This document shows positions 43,451 through 52,327 of a stretch of 64,000 bases of DNA, one piece after another; within the stretch, counting starts at the first letter, position 1, and the number at the start of each line of letters is the position of its first letter. The translations under genes and the position numbers were made by a program. This DNA comes from Allobosea sp. GTDB lineage: Bacteria; Pseudomonadota; Alphaproteobacteria; Rhizobiales; Kaistiaceae. The notes beneath the pieces are model-generated. The model saw only the letters and a program-made list of their open reading frames with translations, did no database searches and had not been told where the DNA came from. The stretch is taken from assembly GCA_017307955.1 (NCBI GenBank), contig JAFKFV010000015.1:124001-188000 (forward strand), in the 5' to 3' direction.

Positions 43451-46400
43451 CAAACTGCAAACTCAGAGAAGTCGAACCGGTCCTTGACCCGCCAGCGCAG
43501 CTTGTCCCCTGACAAACCGGTCTCGTCGAGACCGTTCGGTGCAGACAGCCGGCGCGCCTCCAGGAAGCGTGACGGGCCTTGCGCCGCATCGCCGAGAACG
43601 GCGGCGACCCTCGACCAGTCCTCGTAAAAATACTCGGCGAGCAGCGGGATGACCTTGTGGCGCATGACTTCATCGACCTCGTCGCGCGTCCTGCAGCCGG
43701 TGAAGTAAGCGTGGCCGATCTGATGCTCGCGATCGAAGAGATATTCGATGCGATCGTTGATCGTGGTCAGCAGCTTCTGCAGGTCGATTCCGTCCACATT
43801 AACCCGGAGCACGGATGGGTCAGGCATCAGTTCCCGGAAGATGAACCGACGGCGCAGCGCCGTATCGAGCAGCGCGATCGACCGGTCAGCCGTGTTCATC
43901 GTACCGATGATGTGCAGGTTGGCCGGAACGCCGAACGACCTCTTGGAATAGGGCAGTACGACGCGGATCTCGTTCGGCATGCCCAGCCGTTTATCCGGCT
44001 CCAGAAGCGTGATGAGCTCGCCAAAGACCTTGGAGATGTTGGCTCGGTTAATCTCGTCGATGATCAGGACGGCGTCCTGCAGCGTGTCCCCGGATGGCGA
44101 CTTGTTGATCAGTGCTTCGATGCCCGCAACGTTCAAAACGCCGGACGATAGGCGATAGATTGTTTGCTGGGTGAATGCGCGATCGTAGACGTTACTGTAG
44201 CCGATTCCGTCAAAATCCCACCAAAGCCACCGGACAGCCCGTCGGTGGCTATATCCCGGAGTTCCACGGGGATGAAATTCATATGCACCCGTCACTTCTC
44301 CGATCGCTCGCACGAGACTGTTGCCCTTCGAGACAATCAGAATATCGCCGATCTCAAGCTTGTTGCGAAAGTCGTCGGTCATTCGCACAGCAGGGCTCGA
44401 CTCAGTTGCGTCGGCGTTGCGAAGCCCGACCTCGCGCATAGCGCGGGCAATCTCAGCTCGGCCGGCAAAACGCTCATCCGACCAGTCAATGTCATCGAAA
44501 CCGAACAATGCGTAGCCATCGGCGATCGCTGCCTGAAATAGCGCAGCATCTTCTGGCCATCTTGAGTTGCCGATTGACATCTTGAACACCTGGCGCCCAT
44601 CCAGTCGGATCGCTCCATCGACTTCGGGGCCCTTCAGTGCCCGCTCAGCGGCTCGAACGAAGATCCCCTTTTCAACCTGTAGGCTGAAACCCGTGTGTTC
44701 ATCACTGGTGCCAGCAGTTGGCCGCAACCCCTCCACAAACTCCTCGTAAGACATCGATTGGTGGAAGGTCACAAATTCGATGCGCCCTTCGTCGACCAGT
44801 CGCCGATATTCTGTCATCAGAGCGTCGCGTCGGCCGTCATCCGTTAGCGCAGCGGCGGCCTCCTCGCCGAGACAGAGGCGGACCGCCTCCCAGGCTGTCT
44901 GATAAGTCTTGCCGGTACCAGGCGGGCCATAGAGGATTAGGTTCGTGGCCGAGGGCGAAGTGCTGTTCTTGGATTCAGGCATGGTGTCCGCCGCCTTTTG
45001 CGCCGCGAGCTGATAGGTGAATGTGGTCGTGCTGCTGTTGTTGGGCTCGGTGTGAGTGGGGACCGGCACTTGGGCCAGTTGCTGGAACTTTGAGCCCCCC
45101 AGCGCGCTGCAGATGTTCGGAAACGCGTTCTTCAGCCCCATGTCCGCGGCAAGGTCGCCTGCCTTGACCGATACGTGAGACTCGCCGCGCTCGCGTGCCG
45201 GCTCGACGAAGTAGTTGAGCGCGCAGAGCCGGATGCGGTCCGCATCGGCGATCAGGTACTCGGCGCCTTCGGGAGGCGCGACCGGCTTGTCCTCATGATC
45301 GACGATGATGAAGCCTGCATTGTGCAGCCGCGCCGCGGCATCCGCTTTATGGCCCCAGCCGCCGTTCAGCTCGGTTTTCTTCAGCAAATAGCCGACGATC
45401 GGCTTGGTCGGATGGACGCGATTGCCGCGCGAGCGCGTCGACCGGACCCAGTAGTCGCGCGGGTCGCCGAAGGGAGCGAAGATCTCCTTGTTGTTTCCTG
45501 TGGATTGATAGTCGTCGAAGGCGTCCATCGCCGTCTCAACGGCGATGCGATCGAACTGTCCGCCTGTTTCTGCCGGCTCGTCCACGTAATTGTGAACGAC
45601 CCACAAAGCGCTCTGAACGTCGATCATGTCCCGCGGGGCGAGGCCGCGGTCGCCAAGGGCTCGACGAACGGCGCGCATGAAGCGAAGTTCGTCGGCGTAC
45701 GTATCGACCAAGGAAGCGTGCGCCGGAAACCGCACCCCCATAGCTTCCCGCCACAGATCCTCGCGTACGGAAAAGCGGATGTAGACAGCTTCATCCGGCC
45801 AGAGATGGAGAAACAGAAACTCGCCAATCTGGCGCGCGGCGTCGGCGGAGCCTTTCGGAACCGCATCCTTCCAAGCGTGCGAAAACGCCTCCAGCGCGGC
45901 ACCGTGACCATCGGGAGAAGTAAGGGCGGCGCGCGCAAGGGCAGCAAGTGCCGGATCGAGCCGCGAACGATCGGCGCCACCCTTCGCCGTCAGCGGAAGG
46001 TAGGTGCGCCAGTCGAGAAGATTGCTTGCGCTCGCGGCTGAGAGGATGGCATCCGCCATCGCCCTGTCGCCGTCGGCGCTTTGCAACGCCAACTGCAAGG
46101 ATTGCGATGTCTCGAGCTTGTACCCACGCTCGCTCGCATCAAAATCGGTATCCGGACGGTCAAAACGATCCAAACTCGGGAAAAATCGCCGAAGCCGTTC
46201 AATCCAACGCGTCACGGCGACCGGATCAAGATGCAGTTCGCCACCGCCAAGATGAACGGCAGAGAGCAGCTTTTGGAAGGCCTCCCGCGAGTCGATCGTC
46301 ACTTGAACGCAGGAGGCACTTTCGAACGACCATGCGCGGCTAAGGTTCGAATGGCGGCCACCATCCTGCTTGCCGTCCTGATAGGGAAATTCCTTGCAGG

Positions 46401-46638
46401 CAAATCCGGCAGTCTCCAGCGATTGCTGCCACTTGCGACCCAAATAGAAGTGTCGGGCGCTATTCTCGATCTGCCATACGATGCGGTCGCCAGAACTTGC
46501 TTCCAGAGTAACCATCTTCTTGGCGCTACCACCGGGTTTCAGATCAGTCGCCTTGATCGCCTCGAATAAATCCCGACGCAACGGAACGAACTCATCGCGA
46601 TCATTCTCCGCGACCCTGGCCTCAATCGCTTCCCACAT
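43450..46638 (-). CDS. mcrB: McrB-family GTPase with long N-terminal region
   Basis: A 1062-residue AAA+ GTPase. Walker A LYGPPGTGKT is at ~569-578, Walker B LIIDEINRANI at ~859-869, and the McrB signature IGTMNTADRSIALLDTALRRRF follows. The ~560-residue N-terminal part should bind modified DNA and is much longer than in E. coli McrB (465 aa in total), with a second domain near VHPTKPIVGYLLKKTEL. ATG 46638 shares a base with the upstream stop (TAATG). It assembles as a ring that drives McrC. Confidence 0.87.
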   Translation of the reverse strand: MWEAIEARVAENDRDEFVPLRRDLFEAIKATDLKPGGSAKKMVTLEASSGDRIVWQIENSARHFYLGRKWQQSLETAGFACKEFPYQDGKQDGGRHSNLSRAWSFESASCVQVTIDSREAFQKLLSAVHLGGGELHLDPVAVTRWIERLRRFFPSLDRFDRPDTDFDASERGYKLETSQSLQLALQSADGDRAMADAILSAASASNLLDWRTYLPLTAKGGADRSRLDPALAALARAALTSPDGHGAALEAFSHAWKDAVPKGSADAARQIGEFLFLHLWPDEAVYIRFSVREDLWREAMGVRFPAHASLVDTYADELRFMRAVRRALGDRGLAPRDMIDVQSALWVVHNYVDEPAETGGQFDRIAVETAMDAFDDYQSTGNNKEIFAPFGDPRDYWVRSTRSRGNRVHPTKPIVGYLLKKTELNGGWGHKADAAARLHNAGFIIVDHEDKPVAPPEGAEYLIADADRIRLCALNYFVEPARERGESHVSVKAGDLAADMGLKNAFPNICSALGGSKFQQLAQVPVPTHTEPNNSSTTTFTYQLAAQKAADTMPESKNSTSPSATNLILYGPPGTGKTYQTAWEAVRLCLGEEAAAALTDDGRRDALMTEYRRLVDEGRIEFVTFHQSMSYEEFVEGLRPTAGTSDEHTGFSLQVEKGIFVRAAERALKGPEVDGAIRLDGRQVFKMSIGNSRWPEDAALFQAAIADGYALFGFDDIDWSDERFAGRAEIARAMREVGLRNADATESSPAVRMTDDFRNKLEIGDILIVSKGNSLVRAIGEVTGAYEFHPRGTPGYSHRRAVRWLWWDFDGIGYSNVYDRAFTQQTIYRLSSGVLNVAGIEALINKSPSGDTLQDAVLIIDEINRANISKVFGELITLLEPDKRLGMPNEIRVVLPYSKRSFGVPANLHIIGTMNTADRSIALLDTALRRRFIFRELMPDPSVLRVNVDGIDLQKLLTTINDRIEYLFDREHQIGHAYFTGCRTRDEVDEVMRHKVIPLLAEYFYEDWSRVAAVLGDAAQGPSRFLEARRLSAPNGLDETGLSGDKLRWRVKDRFDFSEFAV

Positions 46639-49600
46639 TAGTCGTCTCCCCACGAACTCAGAGCACACAACACATTCACCAGCCGCATCTGCTCGATCGT
46701 TTCGCACCGCGCCTCGCGAAGGCGTGGGGCGCCGAACACCAGCGCCAGCCCCTTAGCGCGCGATACGGCGACATTGATCCGGTTGAGAGAGAACAGGAAC
46801 TCCATCCCACGCGCGGTTTCATCGATCGATGAAGCGGTCATCGAAACGATGCAGACCGGCGCCTCCTGGCCCTGGAACTTGTCGACTGTGCCGACCCTGA
46901 TCCCAGCGGGCAGTCCTTCGCGCAGCAGGTTCACCTGCGCATTGTAGGGAGCGACGATGATGATGTCGGACTGGCTCATTGGGCGGCGCCCGCCGTGCTT
47001 GTCCGTCCATCGACCTTTCATCAGCAGATCGGCTACGGCAGCCCGGATGGCGACCACCTCCTCGCCCGAGCTCTGCGCATTGCCCTCGTGCTCGACCGGC
47101 ACCCACCAGGCCCCGGTCTCGGGGAAGGATGTCCCGGCTACCCGCTGATTTGCGGCGTCAAGGTGGCTTGTCAGCCGTCCCTCGTAGACCTGATCCGAAA
47201 TGAAGCGGCAAACATCCGGATGCATGCGTCGGGAAACAGGCAGGAAGATGCCGCGGTCGGGCGGCACGGTGGGGTGGTCGCCGAGCATCCATTCGAGGGA
47301 GGAGAGGTTCGCCGGCGCGGGATGTGCGCCCTGGATGACCTGCGGCAACTGGCGAGGGTCGCCGACCAGCACGATATTGCGCGCAGCCCGCCCCATGGCG
47401 ACCAGGTTGGCCAGACCGACCTGACCGGCCTCGTCAACGAACAGCCAGTCAAAGGCCTGCACATTCTCGTCTCGCGCAAAGAAGAAGACGGTGCCGCCCA
47501 CGACATCCCCGCCGCTGGCGGCTTCGGAGTTATCGGTCGTGCGACGGACGGGACAGTCGTCGGGGTAGCCATCCTCGCTGCCCGAGACCTTGTGGACCAG
47601 ATCCGGGCCGAGCAACCCTCCCGCCTCTTCGATGGCGCCGAGGCACGCCATCAAGACGTTGCGGATCGCCTCATGGCTATTGGAGGTAACACCGACGCGG
47701 TAGCCCTTCAGCACCAGCGACATGATCGCCCGGGCGGTCACATAGGTCTTGCCCGTCCCTGGCGGCCCCTGGATCGGGAGCACGGTCTCCTGCATCGCGC
47801 AGACGGCCGCGATTGAGCCGGCGACGGGATCGGCCCCGCGAAGCAGGTCGGGCACCGGACCGACGGCGAGCCGCGGCGCCCGCCGCGACAACAGGTCATC
47901 GACGGCGCCGAAGGCGCGCGGGCCGCACTGATCGGCGATCACGCTGCGCAGGGCGGCGGCAATGCCGGCCGTGTCGAGCGGCCAGTCAGGATGCAGGTTC
48001 AGGCGATCGGCAAGAAGATGCGCCTTGCCGGGCCCTGCCTTGACGGTGATCACGCGCTCGGTCCGGTTCAGGGCTTCGATGCTGACAGTGGCAGGCGGGC
48101 CGTCAGGCACCGGCACAGTTGCCTTGCGGCCGTCGCGCAATTTGGTCTCCTGCGGGGGATAGTGATAGCTGCGGGCGAAGGATCGCTTAACCATCTCCAC
48201 CGGCCCCGTAGCCACCAGTCCGCCTAGCGCGTCGAGGTCGTCGATCAGGTCATCGTCATCCTTTGCGACGCTATCGAAGACCGCCCACTGCGCCGGCTTG
48301 ACCTCTCGCCGGTGGAACTGGCCGAGATTGAACAGCATGTCCTGCCGATCCTGCGGCAGGCTCGAAGCAGCGAGAGCCGCTCGCAAGGCTTGCGTCTCGC
48401 CGTCCTCCTCGACCTCCTTGGGTGCGGCGTCGAGCTCGAACACCGGCCAGGGCGCGGATGGCCGGATGCCGACGAGCCAATGCCGCAATTCCCCAGTCGA
48501 GATGCAATCGATACGATTATAGTCTTCGATCTCGTCGAGGATGCGCTGCTCGCCCGTTTCGCGCCAGGTCTCATAAGCCACGACCGAACCACCGGCTGTC
48601 TTGACCTCTCCCTCACGCGTGCGGCCATAGAAGGCCTCCATCGACTTGATCGAATAGTTCGCCTCCGAGCCGATCAGTCCGCCTCGCACCACGGCGTAGA
48701 GGTCGACGAACCGGCGCTCGCGCAGCAGCCGATCGAGGAAGGCTTCGCCGATGCCGTAGGTCGTGGTCAGCCGCCGCAAGGCGGTGATCTCGTAAGCGGC
48801 ATAGTGATAGATCCGCGCCTCCGGATGGGCATCAAGCCGCGCCCGAAAGAACGCCAACAGCTTGGACAGCGCCTGCGCTTCGGCTTTGTGGTCATGGGCC
48901 CAGAAGGCTTGGAAACGGCCGTCGTACCAAACGCCATGGAGATATTCGAGACCGCCCTCATAGTGTGGATCGCCCTCGATGTCGTAGAAGAGATCCCCGG
49001 GCCGAGGCTCCGGCAGTAGATCGAACCCCTTGCCGGGCTCGGGAGTGCGCAACTCGAAAGCCGGCTTTCCTGTCTTGCGGGCATGCTGCAGGCGCGCCTG
49101 CGTGACGAGCCGCAGGCGCGTGGTCTCGGCCATCCCCCGGATCGGGTGATTGGCGACGGCGAGCGCTGCCATCGTCCCGATCCCCGCCGCCTCGAGCTTC
49201 TTGACCTGTCCCCTCGTGATGTTGGCGACATTGAAGAGGCTGTCCTCGGTGTTCCAGACACTCTCGCAATGCGTCGCCCAGCGACACATCCCGCAATCCG
49301 CACAAGGAACGGGACGGGTCGGGACTGGATCAGCCACGAAGGATTCCAGCCGCCGTCGCGCTGCTCGCGCATAATCGGCGTAGTCGGCCAGACGCAGCGT
49401 CGCTCGCTCGCCGCTGCCAAGTTCGACATGGGCTAACTCTGGTGCCGCGCCCTGGACGCCGGCGAGAAGGTCTGAATAGAGCACGAGTTGCAGGACGTGC
49501 TTGGGATGCGGACGGCGCTTGAGCTTGGTATCGACCACCTCATAGCTGAAGTCGCCCAGGGCTGATGGACGCCCGACACGCTCGAGGAAATCCGCCCAGC

Positions 49601-49937
49601 CGCCCCAGTTTCCCTCGAGGAACGCGGCCTGGTAGACGATCTCGGCGCCCTCTGCGATGGCAGCGCGGGTGGCGACGGCGTCAGGGCCCAGATCGCGGCG
49701 CAAAATCTCGATGACCTCCCGGCCGGAAGATTTCAGATGCGCGAGATGGGCCGCCTCATGGGCATCGCCGTGCTTCTGCAGCAATACGACGTCCTCGCCT
49801 GCCTCGCCGGGCTCGGGCCCTTCGCCACGGAGGCGCAACAGATCCAGCGTCGTCGCATGGGTACAACCCATGAACCGCATCAGATCGGTCGCCGAAAAAA
49901 GGATCGTGTCACCGAAGTACCGCATGGGCTCCGTCAT
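46638..49937 (-). CDS. Fe-S RecB-like nuclease / DEDD exonuclease / SF1 helicase fusion (TM0106 type)
   Basis: A 1099-residue protein with three parts. Residues 1-230 are a Cas4/AddB-like nuclease: Cys25, active-site DTK at 136-138 (YEVVDTKLKRR), and Cys212/215/218/224 in CADCGMCRWATHC for an Fe-S cluster. Residues ~310-480 are RNase H-fold exonuclease-like (LFYDIEGDPHYEGG; YNRIDCISTGEL). Residues ~700-1090 are a Dna2-type SF1B helicase, with Walker A IQGPPGTGKT, motif II FVDEAGQ and motif VI NVAVSRAKGLALVFG. The stop overlaps the mcrB start (TAATG), so this enzyme is made together with McrBC, which suggests it processes DNA that McrBC cuts. Confidence 0.85.
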   Translation of the reverse strand: MTEPMRYFGDTILFSATDLMRFMGCTHATTLDLLRLRGEGPEPGEAGEDVVLLQKHGDAHEAAHLAHLKSSGREVIEILRRDLGPDAVATRAAIAEGAEIVYQAAFLEGNWGGWADFLERVGRPSALGDFSYEVVDTKLKRRPHPKHVLQLVLYSDLLAGVQGAAPELAHVELGSGERATLRLADYADYARAARRRLESFVADPVPTRPVPCADCGMCRWATHCESVWNTEDSLFNVANITRGQVKKLEAAGIGTMAALAVANHPIRGMAETTRLRLVTQARLQHARKTGKPAFELRTPEPGKGFDLLPEPRPGDLFYDIEGDPHYEGGLEYLHGVWYDGRFQAFWAHDHKAEAQALSKLLAFFRARLDAHPEARIYHYAAYEITALRRLTTTYGIGEAFLDRLLRERRFVDLYAVVRGGLIGSEANYSIKSMEAFYGRTREGEVKTAGGSVVAYETWRETGEQRILDEIEDYNRIDCISTGELRHWLVGIRPSAPWPVFELDAAPKEVEEDGETQALRAALAASSLPQDRQDMLFNLGQFHRREVKPAQWAVFDSVAKDDDDLIDDLDALGGLVATGPVEMVKRSFARSYHYPPQETKLRDGRKATVPVPDGPPATVSIEALNRTERVITVKAGPGKAHLLADRLNLHPDWPLDTAGIAAALRSVIADQCGPRAFGAVDDLLSRRAPRLAVGPVPDLLRGADPVAGSIAAVCAMQETVLPIQGPPGTGKTYVTARAIMSLVLKGYRVGVTSNSHEAIRNVLMACLGAIEEAGGLLGPDLVHKVSGSEDGYPDDCPVRRTTDNSEAASGGDVVGGTVFFFARDENVQAFDWLFVDEAGQVGLANLVAMGRAARNIVLVGDPRQLPQVIQGAHPAPANLSSLEWMLGDHPTVPPDRGIFLPVSRRMHPDVCRFISDQVYEGRLTSHLDAANQRVAGTSFPETGAWWVPVEHEGNAQSSGEEVVAIRAAVADLLMKGRWTDKHGGRRPMSQSDIIIVAPYNAQVNLLREGLPAGIRVGTVDKFQGQEAPVCIVSMTASSIDETARGMEFLFSLNRINVAVSRAKGLALVFGAPRLREARCETIEQMRLVNVLCALSSWGDD

Positions 49938-50068
49938 CCACCAAGAAGCACAACCCCAAGCGGAATCGTCGCATCAGGTGCAGCTTCCTCAAGAACGTCG
50001 GTCAGTGTCAATGATCGCTGGGCCCGGCCCATGGCAGGAACAAACCGCCGGGCCCGTTGACCAGATCG

Positions 50069-50350
50069 CTATTGGCGGGGCGCTACAGCCTCGCTTCGAA
50101 CGATCCGCAGGCTCCGCGGGGCGATCAGCGAGGCCCGCTTGCCCTTCGCCCCCATCCAGAGCGAGAAGCCCTTTCCGATCAGCGCCGCCACCTCGTCCAG
50201 ATCCCGCGCATGCACTGCATGTTCGGCGTGGTGCTTGTGGCGGCCAAGCGCCGGGTCCCCCAGCCGATAGCCTTTCGTCGTGAACTCCGGCTCCTCCACC
50301 ACGCCTTTCCGTGGCGAAATCCGCTCGATCCTCAGCACATGTCCGCTCAT
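50069..50350 (-). CDS. Small conserved-looking protein (93 aa) heading the defence gene row
   Basis: ATG 50350 is preceded by AGGAGAGGAC, an excellent ribosome site, so this short frame is preferred over the longer one to 50497. The product MSGHVLRIERISPRKGVVEEPEF continues with a His-rich patch (LGRHKHHAEHAVHA) and SLWMGAKGKRASLIAPRSL. No domain is recognised. It is the first gene of the minus-strand row, 131 bp before the TM0106-type gene, and divergent from the WYL regulator, so it may be a small accessory or regulator of the system. Confidence 0.65.
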   Translation of the reverse strand: MSGHVLRIERISPRKGVVEEPEFTTKGYRLGDPALGRHKHHAEHAVHARDLDEVAALIGKGFSLWMGAKGKRASLIAPRSLRIVRSEAVAPRQ

Positions 50351-50386
50351 CACTTGTCCTCTCCTGGCTGCGTCGCGCCTCCCGGG

Positions 50387-50405
50387 CCCGAAGTCCTGGT
50401 TCGGG
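50387..50405. promoter_or_regulatory. Inverted repeat CCCGAA-N7-TTCGGG between WYL gene and defence row
   Basis: A perfect 6-bp dyad with a 7-bp spacer lies in the 128-bp divergent region, 37 bp from the small gene and 73 bp from the WYL gene. It is a candidate operator for the WYL regulator. Confidence 0.35.
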
Positions 50406-50478
50406 AAATCGGCTCGACAATCCGCGGCAACATTCCTAACCTCGCGGGGTGACAGTTCCTGGCATGCTTCGGGACCCA

Positions 50479-51453
50479 ATGTCTTTTTCAAAGGCACAAG
50501 ACTTGATCCGCCTTGCGCAGCTCGCTGCGGCCCGCCGGATCGGCATCAGCCTCGAGGAGATTGTCGCCGAGTTCAGAGTGTCCCACCGGACCGCCCAGCG
50601 CATGACGGACGCGTTGGAAGCGACATTCGGCAACGTGTCGGCCGATATCGGCGAGGATCGCAAGCGCCGCTGGCGCCTGATCGATCCCGGGCTCGACAGG
50701 CTGCAGTTGCGCCAGGAGACAGCCGTGGAGGCGCTGGAGATCGCGGCGCAGAACGCAGACGCCGAGGGCAGGCTGCGCCACGCTCGCGCGCTTGCCGATC
50801 TGAAGGATGGTCTCCTGGCACGGACGGCCAAGCGGGCGCGGATCGAAGCGGACGCCGAGGCGGTCCTGACTGCAATGGGACAGGTGACGCGCCCCGGCCC
50901 TCGGGTCAGCCTCGACCCCACGATTCTGGATGCAATCATCGAAGCACTGCGCGGGCCGTTCAGACTGCGCGTGCGTTACAATCGCGATCAAGCACATCGC
51001 ATCCTTGAGCCGCACGGTGTCCTGCTCGGCCATCGGACCTATCTCGCCGCCCGCGATCCCACCAAGGCGGATGAGGTCCGGAATTTCCGCATAGACCTCA
51101 TCCATTCGGCACAGACGCTGAACGAGACCTTCTCGCTGAAGGACAGCTTCACCATTGCCGACTATGCCGCACAGGCATTCGGCGTCTGGCAGGATCCGGA
51201 ACAGTTCGGCGAGGTGATCTGGCGTTTCGCCCCCGAAGCCGCGGATCGCGCGGCGGGCTTCCGGTTCCACCCCAGGCAGGTGATGGAACCGCAACAGGAC
51301 GGCAGTCTGCTGGTGCGCTTTCACGCGGCAGGCTGGCAGGAGATGACCTGGCACCTCTATCAATGGGGCGACAAGGTCGAAGTGATCGCGCCCGAGCCGC
51401 TCCGGCGCATGGTCGAGCACCACCGCCGATCAGATTTCAGCGCGATGCCCTAA
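50479..51453 (+). CDS. WYL-domain transcriptional regulator
   Basis: A 324-residue regulator. ATG 50479 is chosen because MSFSKAQDLIRLAQLAAARR is the usual start of this family; GTG 50449 and ATG 50464 are alternatives, none with a strong ribosome site. It has an N-terminal helix-turn-helix (SLEEIVAEFRVSHRTAQRMTDAL), a WYL domain with RVRYNRDQAHRILEPHGVLLGHRTYLAARD, and a C-terminal WCX domain. BrxR/CapW-type WYL proteins repress phage-defence operons and respond to DNA damage-related ligands. It is divergent from the restriction gene row and is the last gene before attR. Confidence 0.87.
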   Translation: MSFSKAQDLIRLAQLAAARRIGISLEEIVAEFRVSHRTAQRMTDALEATFGNVSADIGEDRKRRWRLIDPGLDRLQLRQETAVEALEIAAQNADAEGRLRHARALADLKDGLLARTAKRARIEADAEAVLTAMGQVTRPGPRVSLDPTILDAIIEALRGPFRLRVRYNRDQAHRILEPHGVLLGHRTYLAARDPTKADEVRNFRIDLIHSAQTLNETFSLKDSFTIADYAAQAFGVWQDPEQFGEVIWRFAPEAADRAAGFRFHPRQVMEPQQDGSLLVRFHAAGWQEMTWHLYQWGDKVEVIAPEPLRRMVEHHRRSDFSAMP

Positions 51454-51566
51454 GGTCTGTTCGACGATCGTTAGGCCGTCCTGAGCGTGTGGTCGAAGGG
51501 TTGAGGCAGATGGACAGTGCCCTTGCCGCAGCGGCTCGGGGCCGCAAACTGCCAGAATTCTCGCCG

Positions 51567-51586
51567 CTGCTGACCTATTGCTGACC
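51567..51586 (+). repeat. YTGCTGACC direct repeats, right end of island
   Basis: CTGCTGACC at 51567 and TTGCTGACC at 51578, again 11 bp apart and in the same orientation as the left-end repeats; they lie about 50 bp before attR. Confidence 0.6.
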
Positions 51587-51629
51587 CAGCGATTGGCCCG
51601 CTTCCGCAACTTCCAGCCAAGTCCTTGAA

Positions 51630-51709
<80 letters not shown>

Positions 51710-51750
51710 ATCCGTCATGGCTGCCGGGCGGGACCGGCTGCGTGGCGAGG

Positions 51751-51779
51751 GGTATAGAGGATCGCTCCGATCCGTTCAA
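51751..51779 (-). promoter_or_regulatory. Promoter of tRNA-Val
   Basis: On the - strand, TTGAAC (51774-51779), 17 bases, then TATACC (51751-51756), about 42 bp before the tRNA 5' end; a housekeeping sigma70-type promoter. Confidence 0.55.
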
Positions 51780-51808
51780 GCCCGAAGAAAGCGGCCTGTT
51801 GACAACCC

Positions 51809-52168
51809 TCAGGCGGCGAGCAGGCGCTCGACTTCCGTCACCAGCTCGCGGAGGTGGAACGGCTTCGACAGCACCTTCGCCTCGCGCGGGGCGTTGCTGT
51901 CGGGGTTGAGGGCGACGGCGGCGAAGCCGGTGATGAACATGACCTTGAGATCGGGATCGAGCTCCGTCGCGCGACGGGCGAGCTCGATGCCATCCATCTC
52001 GGGCATCACGATATCGGTGAGAAGCAGCGTGAACGGCTCCTCGCGGATGCGCTCATAGGCGCTGCGGCCATTGTCGAACGACACCACGTCATAGCCCGCG
52101 TTCTGCAGCGCCTTGGCCAGGAAGCGGCGCATGTCGTTGTCGTCTTCGGCGAGAAGGATGCGGTTCAT
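51809..52168 (-). CDS. cpdR: CpdR, single-domain response regulator
   Basis: A 119-residue receiver domain without an output domain. It has ILLAEDDNDMRRFL at the acidic pocket, the phosphoacceptor Asp52 in LLLTDIVMPEMDG, and the Lys in VLSKPFHLREL. Sequence and length match CpdR of Caulobacter and rhizobia, including the C-terminal Ala-Ala. Unphosphorylated CpdR targets ClpXP to the cell pole and primes degradation of CtrA and other substrates. Being chromosomal core, it marks the right flank of the island as normal chromosome. The start is ATG 52168. Confidence 0.92.
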   Translation of the reverse strand: MNRILLAEDDNDMRRFLAKALQNAGYDVVSFDNGRSAYERIREEPFTLLLTDIVMPEMDGIELARRATELDPDLKVMFITGFAAVALNPDSNAPREAKVLSKPFHLRELVTEVERLLAA

Positions 52169-52327
52169 CGGGAATCCATGGCGGCGGGGCACGAGATCGA
52201 GGCGGGAGCGCCCGCGCGCGATTCTAGCCGCGCTTCGGGTAAAGATCGAATGAATCGTGGCCGCCGGCGCCGCCATCTCCGCCCCTTCGCGCGCGGCAGT
52301 GGACTTTACCCCGCCCGCTTTGGCAAC

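Noticed and set aside
50057..50452. Plus-strand frame 50057-50452 and minus-strand frame 49989-50420
   Set aside because: Both overlap the 93-aa minus-strand gene, which has a far better ribosome site and protein-like composition.
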